From: VRUE01 sp963824215
GTDB taxonomy: Bacteria > Actinomycetota > Thermoleophilia > Solirubrobacterales > 70-9
NCBI GenBank assembly: GCA_963824215.1
Contig: CAWGOE010000004.1
Location: forward strand, 744,001-808,000
DNA: 64,000 nt
Direction of reading: 5' to 3'
Part shown: positions 35,314-43,266 of the stretch, one piece after another
Layout: every line of letters begins with the position of its first letter
How positions within the stretch are numbered: the stretch's first letter is position 1
Program-made: the position numbers and the translations under genes
The notes under the pieces: model-generated
What the model saw: the letters and a program-made list of their open reading frames with translations, nothing else
The model's database searches: none
Told to the model about the DNA's origin: nothing

Positions 35314-35712
35314 CTAGATGAAGTACATGCCCGAGCCGGCCTCCTCGGCCTCGCGGCGGGCTACTTCGGCAATCGTGGTTTGGCCGAAGACCTTGCGCAG
35401 CGCGGTGACACCCTCGGCCCAGATCCCGCCGGCCTCGTCAGCCTCTTGACCAACTTTGCCGTCGAGGGTCTGGACGACCTCCAAGACGGTGATCTCATCC
35501 GCGGGCCGGGAGAGCGTGTAGCCGCCTTTCATGCCGCGATGGCTGGTCAGCAGGCCAGCCCGGCGAAGGGTGGAGAAAAGCTGCTCGAGGAACTGCTCGG
35601 GGATGCCGCGACGCTCGGCCAGCTCTTTGATCGGCACCGGGCGCTCACCCGAGCGAGCCAGCTCCGCCATCGCCACAACCGCGTAGCGCGACTTCGAGGT
35701 GATGGAAATCAC
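35314..35712 (-). CDS. Rrf2-family transcriptional regulator without cysteines
   Basis: This 132-aa protein has an N-terminal wHTH typical of Rrf2 (SITSKSRYAVVAMAELARSGERPVPIKELAERRGIPEQFLEQLFSTLRRAGLLTSHRGMKGGYTLSRPADEITVLEVV). The C-terminal part lacks the three Fe-S cysteines of IscR/NsrR, and the whole protein has none. This makes it CymR-like, a group that senses cysteine status through CysK. The start is GTG 35712 with AAAGG 7 bases upstream. A perfect palindrome overlaps the start, consistent with self-repression. cysE-cysK lies about 2.5 kb away, a tempting but unproven target. Confidence 0.8.
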   Translation of the reverse strand: MISITSKSRYAVVAMAELARSGERPVPIKELAERRGIPEQFLEQLFSTLRRAGLLTSHRGMKGGYTLSRPADEITVLEVVQTLDGKVGQEADEAGGIWAEGVTALRKVFGQTTIAEVARREAEEAGSGMYFI

Positions 35713-35714
35713 CT
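35697..35714. promoter_or_regulatory. Palindrome over the Rrf2 gene start
   Basis: AGGTGAT (35697-35703) and ATCACCT (35708-35714) form a perfect inverted repeat with a 4-base spacer, covering the GTG start of the Rrf2 gene. The size and position fit an autoregulatory operator for a dimeric regulator. A second small dyad, CCGCA-CAA-TGCGG, lies nearby within 35723-35740. Confidence 0.4.
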
Positions 35715-35789
35715 GCCCTTTCTACCGCACAATGCGGACTTTGTCGGGTATAGGATCGAAAGGTCCCGAGCGAGCGTCCACATTGCCTT

Positions 35790-36386
35790 GTGATCGACGC
35801 CCAGCCACTCGTCCGGCTGGGCATGCGCCAAACCCTGGCGGGCGATTTCGTGATCCACGAGAGCGAGACCCGCGACGAAGCGATCGGGTTGATCCACGAC
35901 ATCGGCAGCGTCGACGTCGCGATCGTCGACCTGCGACGCGGACTCAGCGACGCCGATGACACGTTGCGTGGCGACGAGACGATCCGAACACTGCGCAAGA
36001 CGGCCCCCGGGATGGGGATCGTCGCCCACGGGGAGCGCCCCGAGCGTCACCTCGCCTCAGCCGCTATGCAGGCCGGGGCCAGCGCCTACGTGGCGCGCAC
36101 CGCCGACGCAGAGCAGTTGGCCCAGGCGGTGTGGGCGGCTCTCGAGCAGGAGCGATTCGTCGACCCAGCAGTACCGCCGAGCGGTAGCCGCGGCAAACTG
36201 ACCCGGCGACAGCGCGAGATACTTCAGCTGCTCGCCGACGGCGGCTCGACCGTGGCGGCGGCGCGGGATCTGGGGCTCAGCGAGGAAACGGTGAAGACGC
36301 ACACCAAGAACGTTCTCGCCCGCCTCAACGCCAGGAATCGCACTCACGCGGTCGCGATTGCGCTACGCGAGTGCTTGATCGACTAG
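35790..36386 (+). CDS. LuxR-type regulator with atypical receiver domain
   Basis: This 198-aa, NarL-like protein has an N-terminal receiver domain and a C-terminal LuxR HTH (KLTRRQREILQLLADGGSTVAAARDLGLSEETVKTHTKNVLARLNARNRTHAVAIAL). The receiver keeps Asp47 (VAIVDLRRG) but has a single Asp at the acidic pocket (IDAQPLVRLG instead of DDxPLVR), and Ala-Arg where the conserved Lys should be (ASAYVARTADAEQL). Phosphorylation control is therefore doubtful. The start is GTG 35790; the frame is open 13 codons further upstream but without a standard start. No kinase is adjacent. Confidence 0.8.
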   Translation: MIDAQPLVRLGMRQTLAGDFVIHESETRDEAIGLIHDIGSVDVAIVDLRRGLSDADDTLRGDETIRTLRKTAPGMGIVAHGERPERHLASAAMQAGASAYVARTADAEQLAQAVWAALEQERFVDPAVPPSGSRGKLTRRQREILQLLADGGSTVAAARDLGLSEETVKTHTKNVLARLNARNRTHAVAIALRECLID

Positions 36387-36393
36387 CCGCAGC

Positions 36394-37491
36394 TTAGATC
36401 CAGCCGCGGTCGCGAGCGGTGAGCACTGCCTGCGCCCGGTCCACTGCGCCGATCTTGCCGTAGACGTTGTGCAAATGGGTGCGGATGGTCGATACCGAGA
36501 GCTGCATCTCGCCGGCGATCTGCTTGTAGACCATGCCCTCCGAGAGGTGGCGCAGCACATCCAGCTCCCGATTCGAGAGCGGGCAGGGCTCGCTGACCCG
36601 CGATTCGGCCTCGCGTGGATAGGGAAGCTCGTAGAGCAGCTCGCGCAAGCCCTCGGGGCTGAGACCACAGCGCTTCGCGGTCTCGCGCAGGCGCTCCGGG
36701 GTGACCGCCTCGCCCTGCGCGTAGTGGGCGACCATGTCGGCGGTGGCGATGATTGCGGCAAGGTCCTCAGCGTCCTCGGCGTGATGGCGCTCAATCGCCA
36801 CCGCGATCCGTTGCGGCACGTTCCATCGCCGCGCTAAGACGCCGCCGACCAGGGCGTGGTCGATCCCGAGCTGATCGCGTTCTTCACGGATCCGCTGCTC
36901 GGGGGTGCGCGAAGTCGCATCGAAGTAGGTCCTGCGGCCAGGGTGCAGCTTGGATATCACCAGGCGGCCGATGTCGTGCAAGAGCGCGGCGACGATCAAC
37001 TCATCGCGGTCGATCCAGCCGATCTCGCGCCCGATCCGGGCCGCTGCCTGCTGAGTGGCGAGGGCGTGAACGCGGAATTGCTCCGGGCGCAGCTCCCAGC
37101 CCCCATTGGACTCGAAGAAGTCAAAGACGGGCGCCGTTCCGGCGATCGCCAGCACGCCGGATGGCTTCAGAACATCTACGGCCGCCGGCACGCCGCCGAT
37201 GTTGCCGCCACCGCTGGCGCGATTGGCGAAACGCAGAACCGAGATGGTCAGGGCGACGTCAGCCTCGACCGCCTCGACTAGCTCGCCGACGCGCGCCGTC
37301 TCAGCCGTTGCCGCCTGCATCACACGGGTGCGGGACTCGATCAGGGCGGGGAATTTCTCCACCGCCTCAAAGGCGGCGGCTAGGCGAGCTCCAGGTGCTG
37401 GCGCGCTTGCGCCGCGGGGCGCATCGGCCTTCGCGACCTTTCCATTGCTGTGTGTCTTGCTTGATGGCATGACCGGGCTGCTCCGCCCCAC
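36394..37491 (-). CDS. HDOD domain fused to LuxR-type HTH
   Basis: In this 365-aa protein, residues about 35-270 form an HDOD domain (FPALIESRTRVMQAATAETARVGELVEAVEADVALTISVLRFANRA, then ALLHDIGRLVISKL and HALVGGVLARRWNVPQRIAVAIERHH). The C-terminal 65 residues are a LuxR HTH (CPLSNRELDVLRHLSEGMVYKQIAGEMQLSVSTIRTHLHNVYGKIGAVDRAQAVL). HDOD alone is a signalling fold; here it probably acts as the sensory part of a transcription factor. The start could be GTG 37491 or ATG 37470. It converges with the LuxR gene, with 7 bases between the stops. Confidence 0.85.
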   Translation of the reverse strand: MGRSSPVMPSSKTHSNGKVAKADAPRGASAPAPGARLAAAFEAVEKFPALIESRTRVMQAATAETARVGELVEAVEADVALTISVLRFANRASGGGNIGGVPAAVDVLKPSGVLAIAGTAPVFDFFESNGGWELRPEQFRVHALATQQAAARIGREIGWIDRDELIVAALLHDIGRLVISKLHPGRRTYFDATSRTPEQRIREERDQLGIDHALVGGVLARRWNVPQRIAVAIERHHAEDAEDLAAIIATADMVAHYAQGEAVTPERLRETAKRCGLSPEGLRELLYELPYPREAESRVSEPCPLSNRELDVLRHLSEGMVYKQIAGEMQLSVSTIRTHLHNVYGKIGAVDRAQAVLTARDRGWI

Positions 37492-37547
37492 TCATCGGCA
37501 GTAGAGGACGCACGGTTTAGCTCTGGGCTCCCCACTATTAGGTGTTG

Positions 37548-38912
37548 TTATGCGTGGAGGCGTACGAGGGCCGCATCGATACGCCGCAGCGATTCCTCGC
37601 GCCCCAGCACCGCCAGGGACTCGAAGATCCCCGGTGAGACCGTGCCGCCACTGATCGCAACCCGGATCGGTTGGTAGACGCGGCCGGGCTTGGTCTCCAG
37701 CTTTTCCGGCAGTGGCGACAGCGCCGCCTCGACCGCGCCCGCGTCAAAGTCACTGGCGGCAGCAAGCGCATCGCGGGACGCCTTCAAGGCCGCCGGCGCC
37801 TCGTCCTTCATCGTCTTGCGCCACGCCTTCTCATCCTCCACCGGTGATTCGAAAAGAAAGCGGATCAGCGGCCAGACCTCGTCGAGCGTCTGCGCTTTCT
37901 CCTGCACGATCTCGCAAGCAGCCCGTAGCCGCTCGTCCGGCGAGCGTCCCAGGTGCGCGGCAACAGCCTCGACGTAGTCATCGAGGGGCATCTCGCGCAT
38001 GTAGCGACCGTTGATCCAGCGCAGCTTCTTCTCATCGAAGATCGCCGCTGCCTTGCCGACGTCGGCGACGCGAAAGCGCTCGACCAGCTCTTCGGTCGAG
38101 ATCAGCGTGGCGTCGTCGTCGGTCCCCCAGCCAAGCAGTGCGAGGTAGTTGCGGACCGCCGCCGGTAGATAGCCGGCATCGCGCAGCTCCTGCACCGAGG
38201 CAGCCCCATGCCGCTTGGAGAGCTTGCGCCCATCCGGTCCGTGCAACAGCGGCAGGTGCGCGTAACGGGGTGGGGCGAACCCAAGCGCCGCGAGAACGAG
38301 TAGCTGCTTGGGCGTGTTGGAGAGGTGGTCGTCCCCCCTGACGACGTCGCTGATGCCCATCTCAGCGTCGTCAACGGCGACGGCGAAGTTGTAGAGAACC
38401 GAGCCATCCCCGCGGGCAATGACGAAGTCGTCATAGCTGCGGTTGGGGAAGCTGACCGGGCCGCGGATCAGGTCCTCGACCACCGTCTCGCCCCCATCCG
38501 GCACCCGCAGGCGCACCGCGGCCCCCTCCTCGTCGCTCGGCTCGCCCCGATAGCCGCGGTCGGCCCCGTGCTCAGCCTTCCAAGTCTCGACGTCCTTGGC
38601 GGTGGCCGAGTCCCGGTACGCTGCGCCGCTCTCGAGCAGACGCCGCAGCGCCTCTTGGTGGCTGTCTGAGCGCGAAGCCTGGGAAACCGGCCCCTCGTTC
38701 CAGTCGAGCTCCAACCAGCGCAACGCGTCGAGGATCTGCTCGACGTTCTCCTCGGTCGAGCGCTCGCGATCGGTGTCCTCAATGCGCAGCACCAGCGAGC
38801 CCCGCTCGTGACGCGCCGCGAGCCAGTTGTAGAGCGCCGTCCTCGCCCCGCCGATGTGCAGGGCGCCGGTCGGCGAAGGGGCAAACCTCAATCGGGGGGC
38901 TTTCTCAGTCAT
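37548..38912 (-). CDS. gltX: Glutamyl-tRNA synthetase
   Basis: This class-I synthetase of about 454 aa from ATG 38912 has the opening RLRFAPSPTGALHIGGARTALYN (HIGH-type motif HIGG), LVLRIEDTDRERS, SVLYNFAVAVDD, RGDDHLSNTPKQ, and the KMSKS-type loop KLSKRHG. The zinc-binding cysteines of some GluRS are absent, as in many actinobacteria. With gatCAB in the window it may be non-discriminating and also make Glu-tRNA(Gln), which GatCAB then amidates. This is inference. Confidence 0.93.
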   Translation of the reverse strand: MTEKAPRLRFAPSPTGALHIGGARTALYNWLAARHERGSLVLRIEDTDRERSTEENVEQILDALRWLELDWNEGPVSQASRSDSHQEALRRLLESGAAYRDSATAKDVETWKAEHGADRGYRGEPSDEEGAAVRLRVPDGGETVVEDLIRGPVSFPNRSYDDFVIARGDGSVLYNFAVAVDDAEMGISDVVRGDDHLSNTPKQLLVLAALGFAPPRYAHLPLLHGPDGRKLSKRHGAASVQELRDAGYLPAAVRNYLALLGWGTDDDATLISTEELVERFRVADVGKAAAIFDEKKLRWINGRYMREMPLDDYVEAVAAHLGRSPDERLRAACEIVQEKAQTLDEVWPLIRFLFESPVEDEKAWRKTMKDEAPAALKASRDALAAASDFDAGAVEAALSPLPEKLETKPGRVYQPIRVAISGGTVSPGIFESLAVLGREESLRRIDAALVRLHA

Positions 38913-39053
38913 GGCGATCGGCGCCCGCATGTTTCCACAGCAGGGCCCTTCGCCCTGCGTTCAGCCCAAGCCGGACAACAGTTCAATCGTCGCCAAATCG
39001 TTAGGCTGGCGAGGCTCTAGTCCAGTCAACCATGAGTATTCCGGGAGGATCCA

Positions 39054-40313
39054 TTGAGGGGAAGAAGTAGGCGCACCGTGCTGCAGCTCGTTTTGAGCGC
39101 AGCGATGGCACTCTCGCTGCTGCCCACGGCGGCGTCCGCCGCATTGTGGACGAGCACCCCTTCGGGATCTTGGAACTGCGACCTGACCAGCAATGGCTGC
39201 ATCGCCCACACCGGCTTCAACCCCCTAAAGCCTTACTGGGGCCAGGCCACCAGCTCGCAGGGCAACTGCACCAATTACGTCGCGTATCGACTCTCCATGA
39301 ACGGCGCCGCCGATCCCGGTTTCCGGGGCAGCGGTGGCGCCAAAAACTGGGCGCGGGTCCTCGAACGAGTGGACAAGAAGCGTGTCAACGGGACGGCTTC
39401 CGTGGGCTCGATTGCCTGGTGGCCAGCCGGCCACCGCCATTTCTCGGCCGGCCATGTCGCCTATGTGGAGAAGATCGTCAACGGCACCGTCTATCTGAGC
39501 GACTCGAGCTTCCCGTTCACGCGGGCGATCGGCGGCAGCAGCCGCTGGACCGTTCGCAAGGGTGACTCGCGGTGGCCCACCTCCTTCCTGCACGTCAAGG
39601 ACAAACCGAAGCCCAAACCGAAGAAGCCGTCAACGAAAGCGCCGCCAGAAAGCTCCGAACCGGAGCCAGCCTCTGGCGTCGCCTCGCCGAAAGGCAACTT
39701 CGAGGCCGTTAGCTCTCCAGCGGTCGGCCAGATACAGGTCCGGGGCTGGGCGTATGACCCAGATGCATCGGCCGACCAGATCGACGTCCACATCTACGTC
39801 GGGGGCAAAAACCACAAGGTCGTGACTGCCGAGCTCGAGCGAAAGGACGTCGCCGCTGCCTTCGCGGACTCGGATGACCCCGGGCCCTATCACGGGTTCG
39901 ACACCACCTTCTCGACCAGCCTCAAAGGCAAACAGGAAGTGTGCGTCTACGCGATCAACGTCCCCACCGGCTCGAATCCAAAAATCGGCTGCAAGACGGT
40001 CACGGTTAAAGCGCCGGCGACCACCACTCCGCCACCGCCACCACCCCGGACCGTCACGCTCGCGAAGGGCAGCTCGGCTCAGGGCCTTGCGGGATGCGTG
40101 TCCATCTACTGTCGCTATATGGCAGTCAGCTTCAAAAACTTCTCCAGCGCAAGCCACACGATCGTCTGTAGGGCAAGCGGCTACGAGGGCGGTTTCTACA
40201 GCTACCAGAAATCTGGCTCCTCGGGAAGCTCGGCCGTGTGTTACTACGGCTACCCTGGTTCGACCGTTTGGGTGACCGTGGACGGCGTCGGCTCGAACAA
40301 AATCGTCTGGTAG
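39054..40313 (+). CDS. Secreted CHAP-domain protein, likely peptidoglycan hydrolase
   Basis: This 419-aa protein has a signal peptide (RTVLQLVLSAAMALSLLPTAASA) followed by a CHAP domain. The candidate catalytic Cys is in SSQGNCTNYVAYRL, and the His is in HFSAGHVAYVEKIVNGTVYLSDSSF. A Lys/Pro-rich linker (DKPKPKPKKPSTK) leads to a beta-domain of about 110 residues (GNFEAVSSPAVGQIQVRGWAYDPD, found in actinobacterial surface proteins). A proline run and a cysteine-containing C-terminal domain follow. The start TTG 39054 has a strong GGGAGG site 6 bases upstream. It probably cleaves peptide cross-links in the cell wall. Confidence 0.85.
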   Translation: MRGRSRRTVLQLVLSAAMALSLLPTAASAALWTSTPSGSWNCDLTSNGCIAHTGFNPLKPYWGQATSSQGNCTNYVAYRLSMNGAADPGFRGSGGAKNWARVLERVDKKRVNGTASVGSIAWWPAGHRHFSAGHVAYVEKIVNGTVYLSDSSFPFTRAIGGSSRWTVRKGDSRWPTSFLHVKDKPKPKPKKPSTKAPPESSEPEPASGVASPKGNFEAVSSPAVGQIQVRGWAYDPDASADQIDVHIYVGGKNHKVVTAELERKDVAAAFADSDDPGPYHGFDTTFSTSLKGKQEVCVYAINVPTGSNPKIGCKTVTVKAPATTTPPPPPPRTVTLAKGSSAQGLAGCVSIYCRYMAVSFKNFSSASHTIVCRASGYEGGFYSYQKSGSSGSSAVCYYGYPGSTVWVTVDGVGSNKIVW

Positions 40314-40326
40314 CCGGGCCCTCGCA

Positions 40327-41190
40327 ATGTTGATCGGCGCGCACGTTTCCACCGCCGGAGGGCTGGTGAAGGCGGTCGAGCGCGGCACCGAGCGCGGCTG
40401 CGAATCGATTCAGATCTTCAACCAGAGCCCGCGGATGTGGCGACCGACCAAGTATGGGCCGGACGACTTCGCCGAGTTCCGCGAGGCGATGGACGACTCG
40501 CCGGTCGAAGCGGTCGTCATCCACGCCGTCTACCTGATCAATTGCGCGACCCGAGATCGTGAGATGCGGGTGAAGTCGCTCGACTCGCTGACCCACGCAC
40601 TGCGAATCGGCGACGGCATCGGCGCCGCTGGCGTCGTCCTCCATCCCGGCGCGCAAAAAGGCGAGCCGCATGGACCCTCGATGAAGCGAGCGGCGAAAGT
40701 GATCGCCGCCGCCGTGAAGAACAGCGAGAGCTGCCCGCTCTTGCTCGAGCAGACCGCTGGCCACAAAGGCCTGCTCGGCCGCGACTTCGACGAGACGGCC
40801 GAGCTGATCGAGCTCGCCGGCAGCGGCAAGCGCCTCGGCCTCTGCCTCGACTCCTGTCACCTCTTCGTCCAGGGCTACGACGTCACCGACGCCGAGCACC
40901 TCAGCGCGATCGTCGACGAAGCCGACCAGAAGGTTGGCCTCGACCGCCTGCGCTGCCTCCATGTCAACGACGCCGCCGCCCCCTTCGGCTCCAACCGCGA
41001 CCGCCACGCCAACCTAGGCAAAGGCGAGATGGGCAAGCAGGGCCTTGCCGCCTTCCTCTCCGAGCCCCGCTTCGAGGGGCTGCCGGCGACGCTGGAGACG
41101 CCGGGCCCAAGCAAGAAAGGGCCCGACAAGAAAGAAGTGCAGGCGGCGAAGCGCTTGCGCAAAGCGGGCTTGAAGCGTCGCAAGGGATGA
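40327..41190 (+). CDS. nfo: Endonuclease IV (AP endonuclease)
   Basis: This 287-aa, zinc-dependent TIM-barrel enzyme cuts at abasic sites. Family blocks are LIGAHVSTAGGL, IQIFNQSPRMW, HAVYLINCA, GVVLHPGAQKG, LLLEQTAGHKG (metal Glu), LGLCLDSCHLFVQGYDV (metal Asp/His), LHVNDAAAPFGSNRDRHANLGKGEMG, and LETPGPSKKGPDKKE. The lysine-rich tail is typical. Its TGA stop lies inside the left arm of repeat element 1 (41187-41211). Confidence 0.95.
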   Translation: MLIGAHVSTAGGLVKAVERGTERGCESIQIFNQSPRMWRPTKYGPDDFAEFREAMDDSPVEAVVIHAVYLINCATRDREMRVKSLDSLTHALRIGDGIGAAGVVLHPGAQKGEPHGPSMKRAAKVIAAAVKNSESCPLLLEQTAGHKGLLGRDFDETAELIELAGSGKRLGLCLDSCHLFVQGYDVTDAEHLSAIVDEADQKVGLDRLRCLHVNDAAAPFGSNRDRHANLGKGEMGKQGLAAFLSEPRFEGLPATLETPGPSKKGPDKKEVQAAKRLRKAGLKRRKG

Positions 41191-41334
41191 GGGACGGCGA
41201 TCCCCTGCGCGTGAATTGGTGTCGCACGCGCTTCGCGCTTAGCGACTGAGTTGGTGCGCGGCTTCGCCGCGCAGGGGACAGATTGCATTTCGCCGCTTCG
41301 CGACATTCCCGCGCAGGGGATCGCCGTCCCTCAT
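41187..41334. repeat. Palindrome-closed repeat element, copy 1
   Basis: Arms of 25 bases (41187-41211 and 41310-41334) are perfect inverted repeats and enclose a 98-base interior. The interior holds a 96-base core (41213-41308) that recurs inverted at 41816-41911 with 93 of 96 bases identical. The core itself contains GC-rich hairpins such as GCGCGGCTTCGCCGCGC. The left arm includes the stop codon of nfo. No protein product is supported. Confidence 0.85.
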
Positions 41335-41352
41335 GCTCCGTCGCACTCCCAG

Positions 41353-41751
41353 CTAAGCCGTTGGATGGTTGCGATCTTCAGTGGCAACGGCGCAGGCCGG
41401 GGTGCCTCCTGGGAGCCGGTAGCGGTTGCTCGCTACGAGGCGGTAGGCCTTTGCCGCAAGCCACGAGATCCCGGGCAGCAGGATCGCCCTGCCTATGAGC
41501 TTCCAGGGAGACCCGGCGGCACCCAGGACAGCAGCGATCGCTTCGTGGCCCGAGCGCACCGTCCCGTCCACCTGAACCCACTGCACAGCATCACTCCCCC
41601 GCTCCGCAGTTATCCCCAGCTCATCAAGATCGGTGAGCTGCCAGGCGACGACCTCCGCCTCCGGCCCAAGCCGCTCCAGAAAGCGAGCGCAGTTCGTACA
41701 GAACGCGCAGTCCCCGTCAAACACAAGCACTGGAAGCTCGCGACCGCTCAT
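41353..41751 (-). CDS. DCC-family (DUF393) thiol-disulfide-like protein
   Basis: This 132-aa protein has the DCC-family opening LPVLVFDGDCAFCTNCARFL, with CxxC-type cysteines at about residues 15 and 18. GITAERGSDAVQWVQVDGTVRSGHEAIAAVLG and ILLPGISWLAAKAYRLVASNRYRLPGG follow. The family has a thioredoxin-like fold with unclear physiology. The start MSGRELP at 41751 is preferred because the longer frame to 41841 reads through repeat copy 2. It is the only gene between two inverted repeat elements. Confidence 0.85.
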   Translation of the reverse strand: MSGRELPVLVFDGDCAFCTNCARFLERLGPEAEVVAWQLTDLDELGITAERGSDAVQWVQVDGTVRSGHEAIAAVLGAAGSPWKLIGRAILLPGISWLAAKAYRLVASNRYRLPGGTPACAVATEDRNHPTA

Positions 41752-41790
41752 ACGCGCATTCTCGCTGGTTCCACCACAAGCTGTTCGCGG

Positions 41791-41936
41791 GAGGGAAGCC
41801 CGGCCATCCCCGGGCGAATGTCGCGAAGCGGCGATATGCAATCTGTCTCCTGCGCGGCGAAGCCGCGCACCAACTCAGTCGCTAAGCGCGAAGCGCGTGC
41901 GACATCAATTCGCCCGGGGATGGCCGGGCTTCCCTC
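41791..41936. repeat. Palindrome-closed repeat element, copy 2 (inverted)
   Basis: Arms of 29 bases (41791-41819 and 41908-41936) are perfect inverted repeats around an 88-base interior. The shared 96-base core spans 41816-41911, in reverse orientation to copy 1 with three mismatches. The arm sequence differs clearly from that of copy 1, yet each copy's arms are perfectly complementary. It lies between the DCC gene start and the acyl-CoA dehydrogenase stop (41947). Confidence 0.85.
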
Positions 41937-41946
41937 TGCTCAGGCC

Positions 41947-43236
41947 CTATTTGATGTGAACGCCAGAGATCGAGCGCGAGATGACCAGCCGCTGAATCTC
42001 CGACGTACCCTCGAAGATCGTGTAGATCTTCGCGTCGCGGTGCATTCGCTCGACCGGGAACTCGCGGGTGTAGCCGTTGCCGCCGAGGATCTGGATCGCC
42101 CGCTCGGTTGCCCAGACGGCGACCTCGCCCGCCTTCAGCTTCGACATCGAGCCCTCGGCGTTCTCGAACTTATGGCCATTGCGACCCATCCAGGCAGCGC
42201 GCCAGACGAGCAGCCGGGCGGCGTCGATCTCCATCTTCATGTCGGCGAGGGCGAAGGCGATCGACTGGTTCTCGATGATCGCCTTGCCGAATTGCTGACG
42301 CTCTTTGGCGTACTCGAGCGAGTACTCATAGGCGGCACGGGCGATGCCGATCGCCTGTGCGCCGACCGTCGGCCGGCTTGCCTCGAAGGTCTGCATCGCC
42401 GCCTGCGATTTGGCGCTCTTGCCCTCGCGCACGCGGGCGAGCCGTTCGTCGAGCTTCTCTTTGCCGCCGAGCAGACAGGAGCCCGGGATGCGGCAGTCGT
42501 CGAGGTGGACGTCAGCCGTGTGCGACGCGCGCAAACCGTGCTTCTTCACCTTGGCGCCCTGCTCGCAGCCCTTGGTGCCGGGCGGGATGATGAAAGCGGC
42601 GTGCCCGCGCGAGCGCAGCTCGCGGTCGACCGAGGCGATCACCACGTGGACGTCGGCGATGCCGCCGTTGGTCGCCCAGGCCTTCTGCCCGTTCAGCACC
42701 CATTCGTCGTTGGCCTCGTCGTACTTGGCGGTGGTGCGGATCGCCGCCACGTCGGAGCCCGCGTCGGGCTCTGAGGAGCAGAACGCGGCCACCTTCGGGT
42801 CATCCGCGGTGCCGAAGCACTGCGGAATCCACTCGCCCATCTGCTCGCCCGTCCCCTGCCCGAAGATCGCGGCGACGGCAAGCGAAGTGCCCATGATCGC
42901 CATGCCGATTCCGGCATCGCCCCAAAACAGCTCCTCGTTGGCGATCGGCAGCGTCAGGCCGGTGTCATCGGCAAAGAACTGACCCAGCGCTTCAAAGCTG
43001 TAGAGGCCGATCTTGGCGGCCTCCTGGATCACCGGCCAAGGCGTCTCCTCGCGCTCGTCCCATTCCGATGCCGCGGGACGCACGACACCCTCGGCGAAGC
43101 CGTGCACCCAGTCACGGATGTCCTGCTGGTCCTGGTTCAGCTCGAGCGTGAACTTGGGGCCCTCGGCCCCGCTGCCGTCGCCGGCCGTGTCCACTGCAGG
43201 CTGGTCTGCTTCTGCCACCGCTGAAGAATCGCTCAT
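41947..43236 (-). CDS. Acyl-CoA dehydrogenase
   Basis: This 429-aa FAD enzyme of the ACAD family oxidises acyl-CoA to the 2-enoyl form. FAD/substrate blocks are CSSEPDAGSDVAAIRTTAK, LNGQKAWATNGG and KKHGLRASHTADVHLDDCRIP. The C-terminal helical domain has the conserved ILGGNGYTREFPVERMHRDAKIYTIFEGTSEIQRLVISR, with the catalytic Glu in FEGTSEIQ. An N-terminal acidic, low-complexity extension of about 30 residues is not part of the fold. Chain-length preference cannot be read from the sequence. Confidence 0.93.
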   Translation of the reverse strand: MSDSSAVAEADQPAVDTAGDGSGAEGPKFTLELNQDQQDIRDWVHGFAEGVVRPAASEWDEREETPWPVIQEAAKIGLYSFEALGQFFADDTGLTLPIANEELFWGDAGIGMAIMGTSLAVAAIFGQGTGEQMGEWIPQCFGTADDPKVAAFCSSEPDAGSDVAAIRTTAKYDEANDEWVLNGQKAWATNGGIADVHVVIASVDRELRSRGHAAFIIPPGTKGCEQGAKVKKHGLRASHTADVHLDDCRIPGSCLLGGKEKLDERLARVREGKSAKSQAAMQTFEASRPTVGAQAIGIARAAYEYSLEYAKERQQFGKAIIENQSIAFALADMKMEIDAARLLVWRAAWMGRNGHKFENAEGSMSKLKAGEVAVWATERAIQILGGNGYTREFPVERMHRDAKIYTIFEGTSEIQRLVISRSISGVHIK

Positions 43237-43266
43237 GGGCGCGATCCTACACGGAACCGTGTCGTC

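Noticed and set aside
35768..35793. A short frame ending in SVHIAL just before the LuxR gene, echoing the SVHI of the leader peptides, with its TGA overlapping the GTG start
   Set aside because: Only four residues match and the surrounding bases do not align with the three leader copies; treated as chance.
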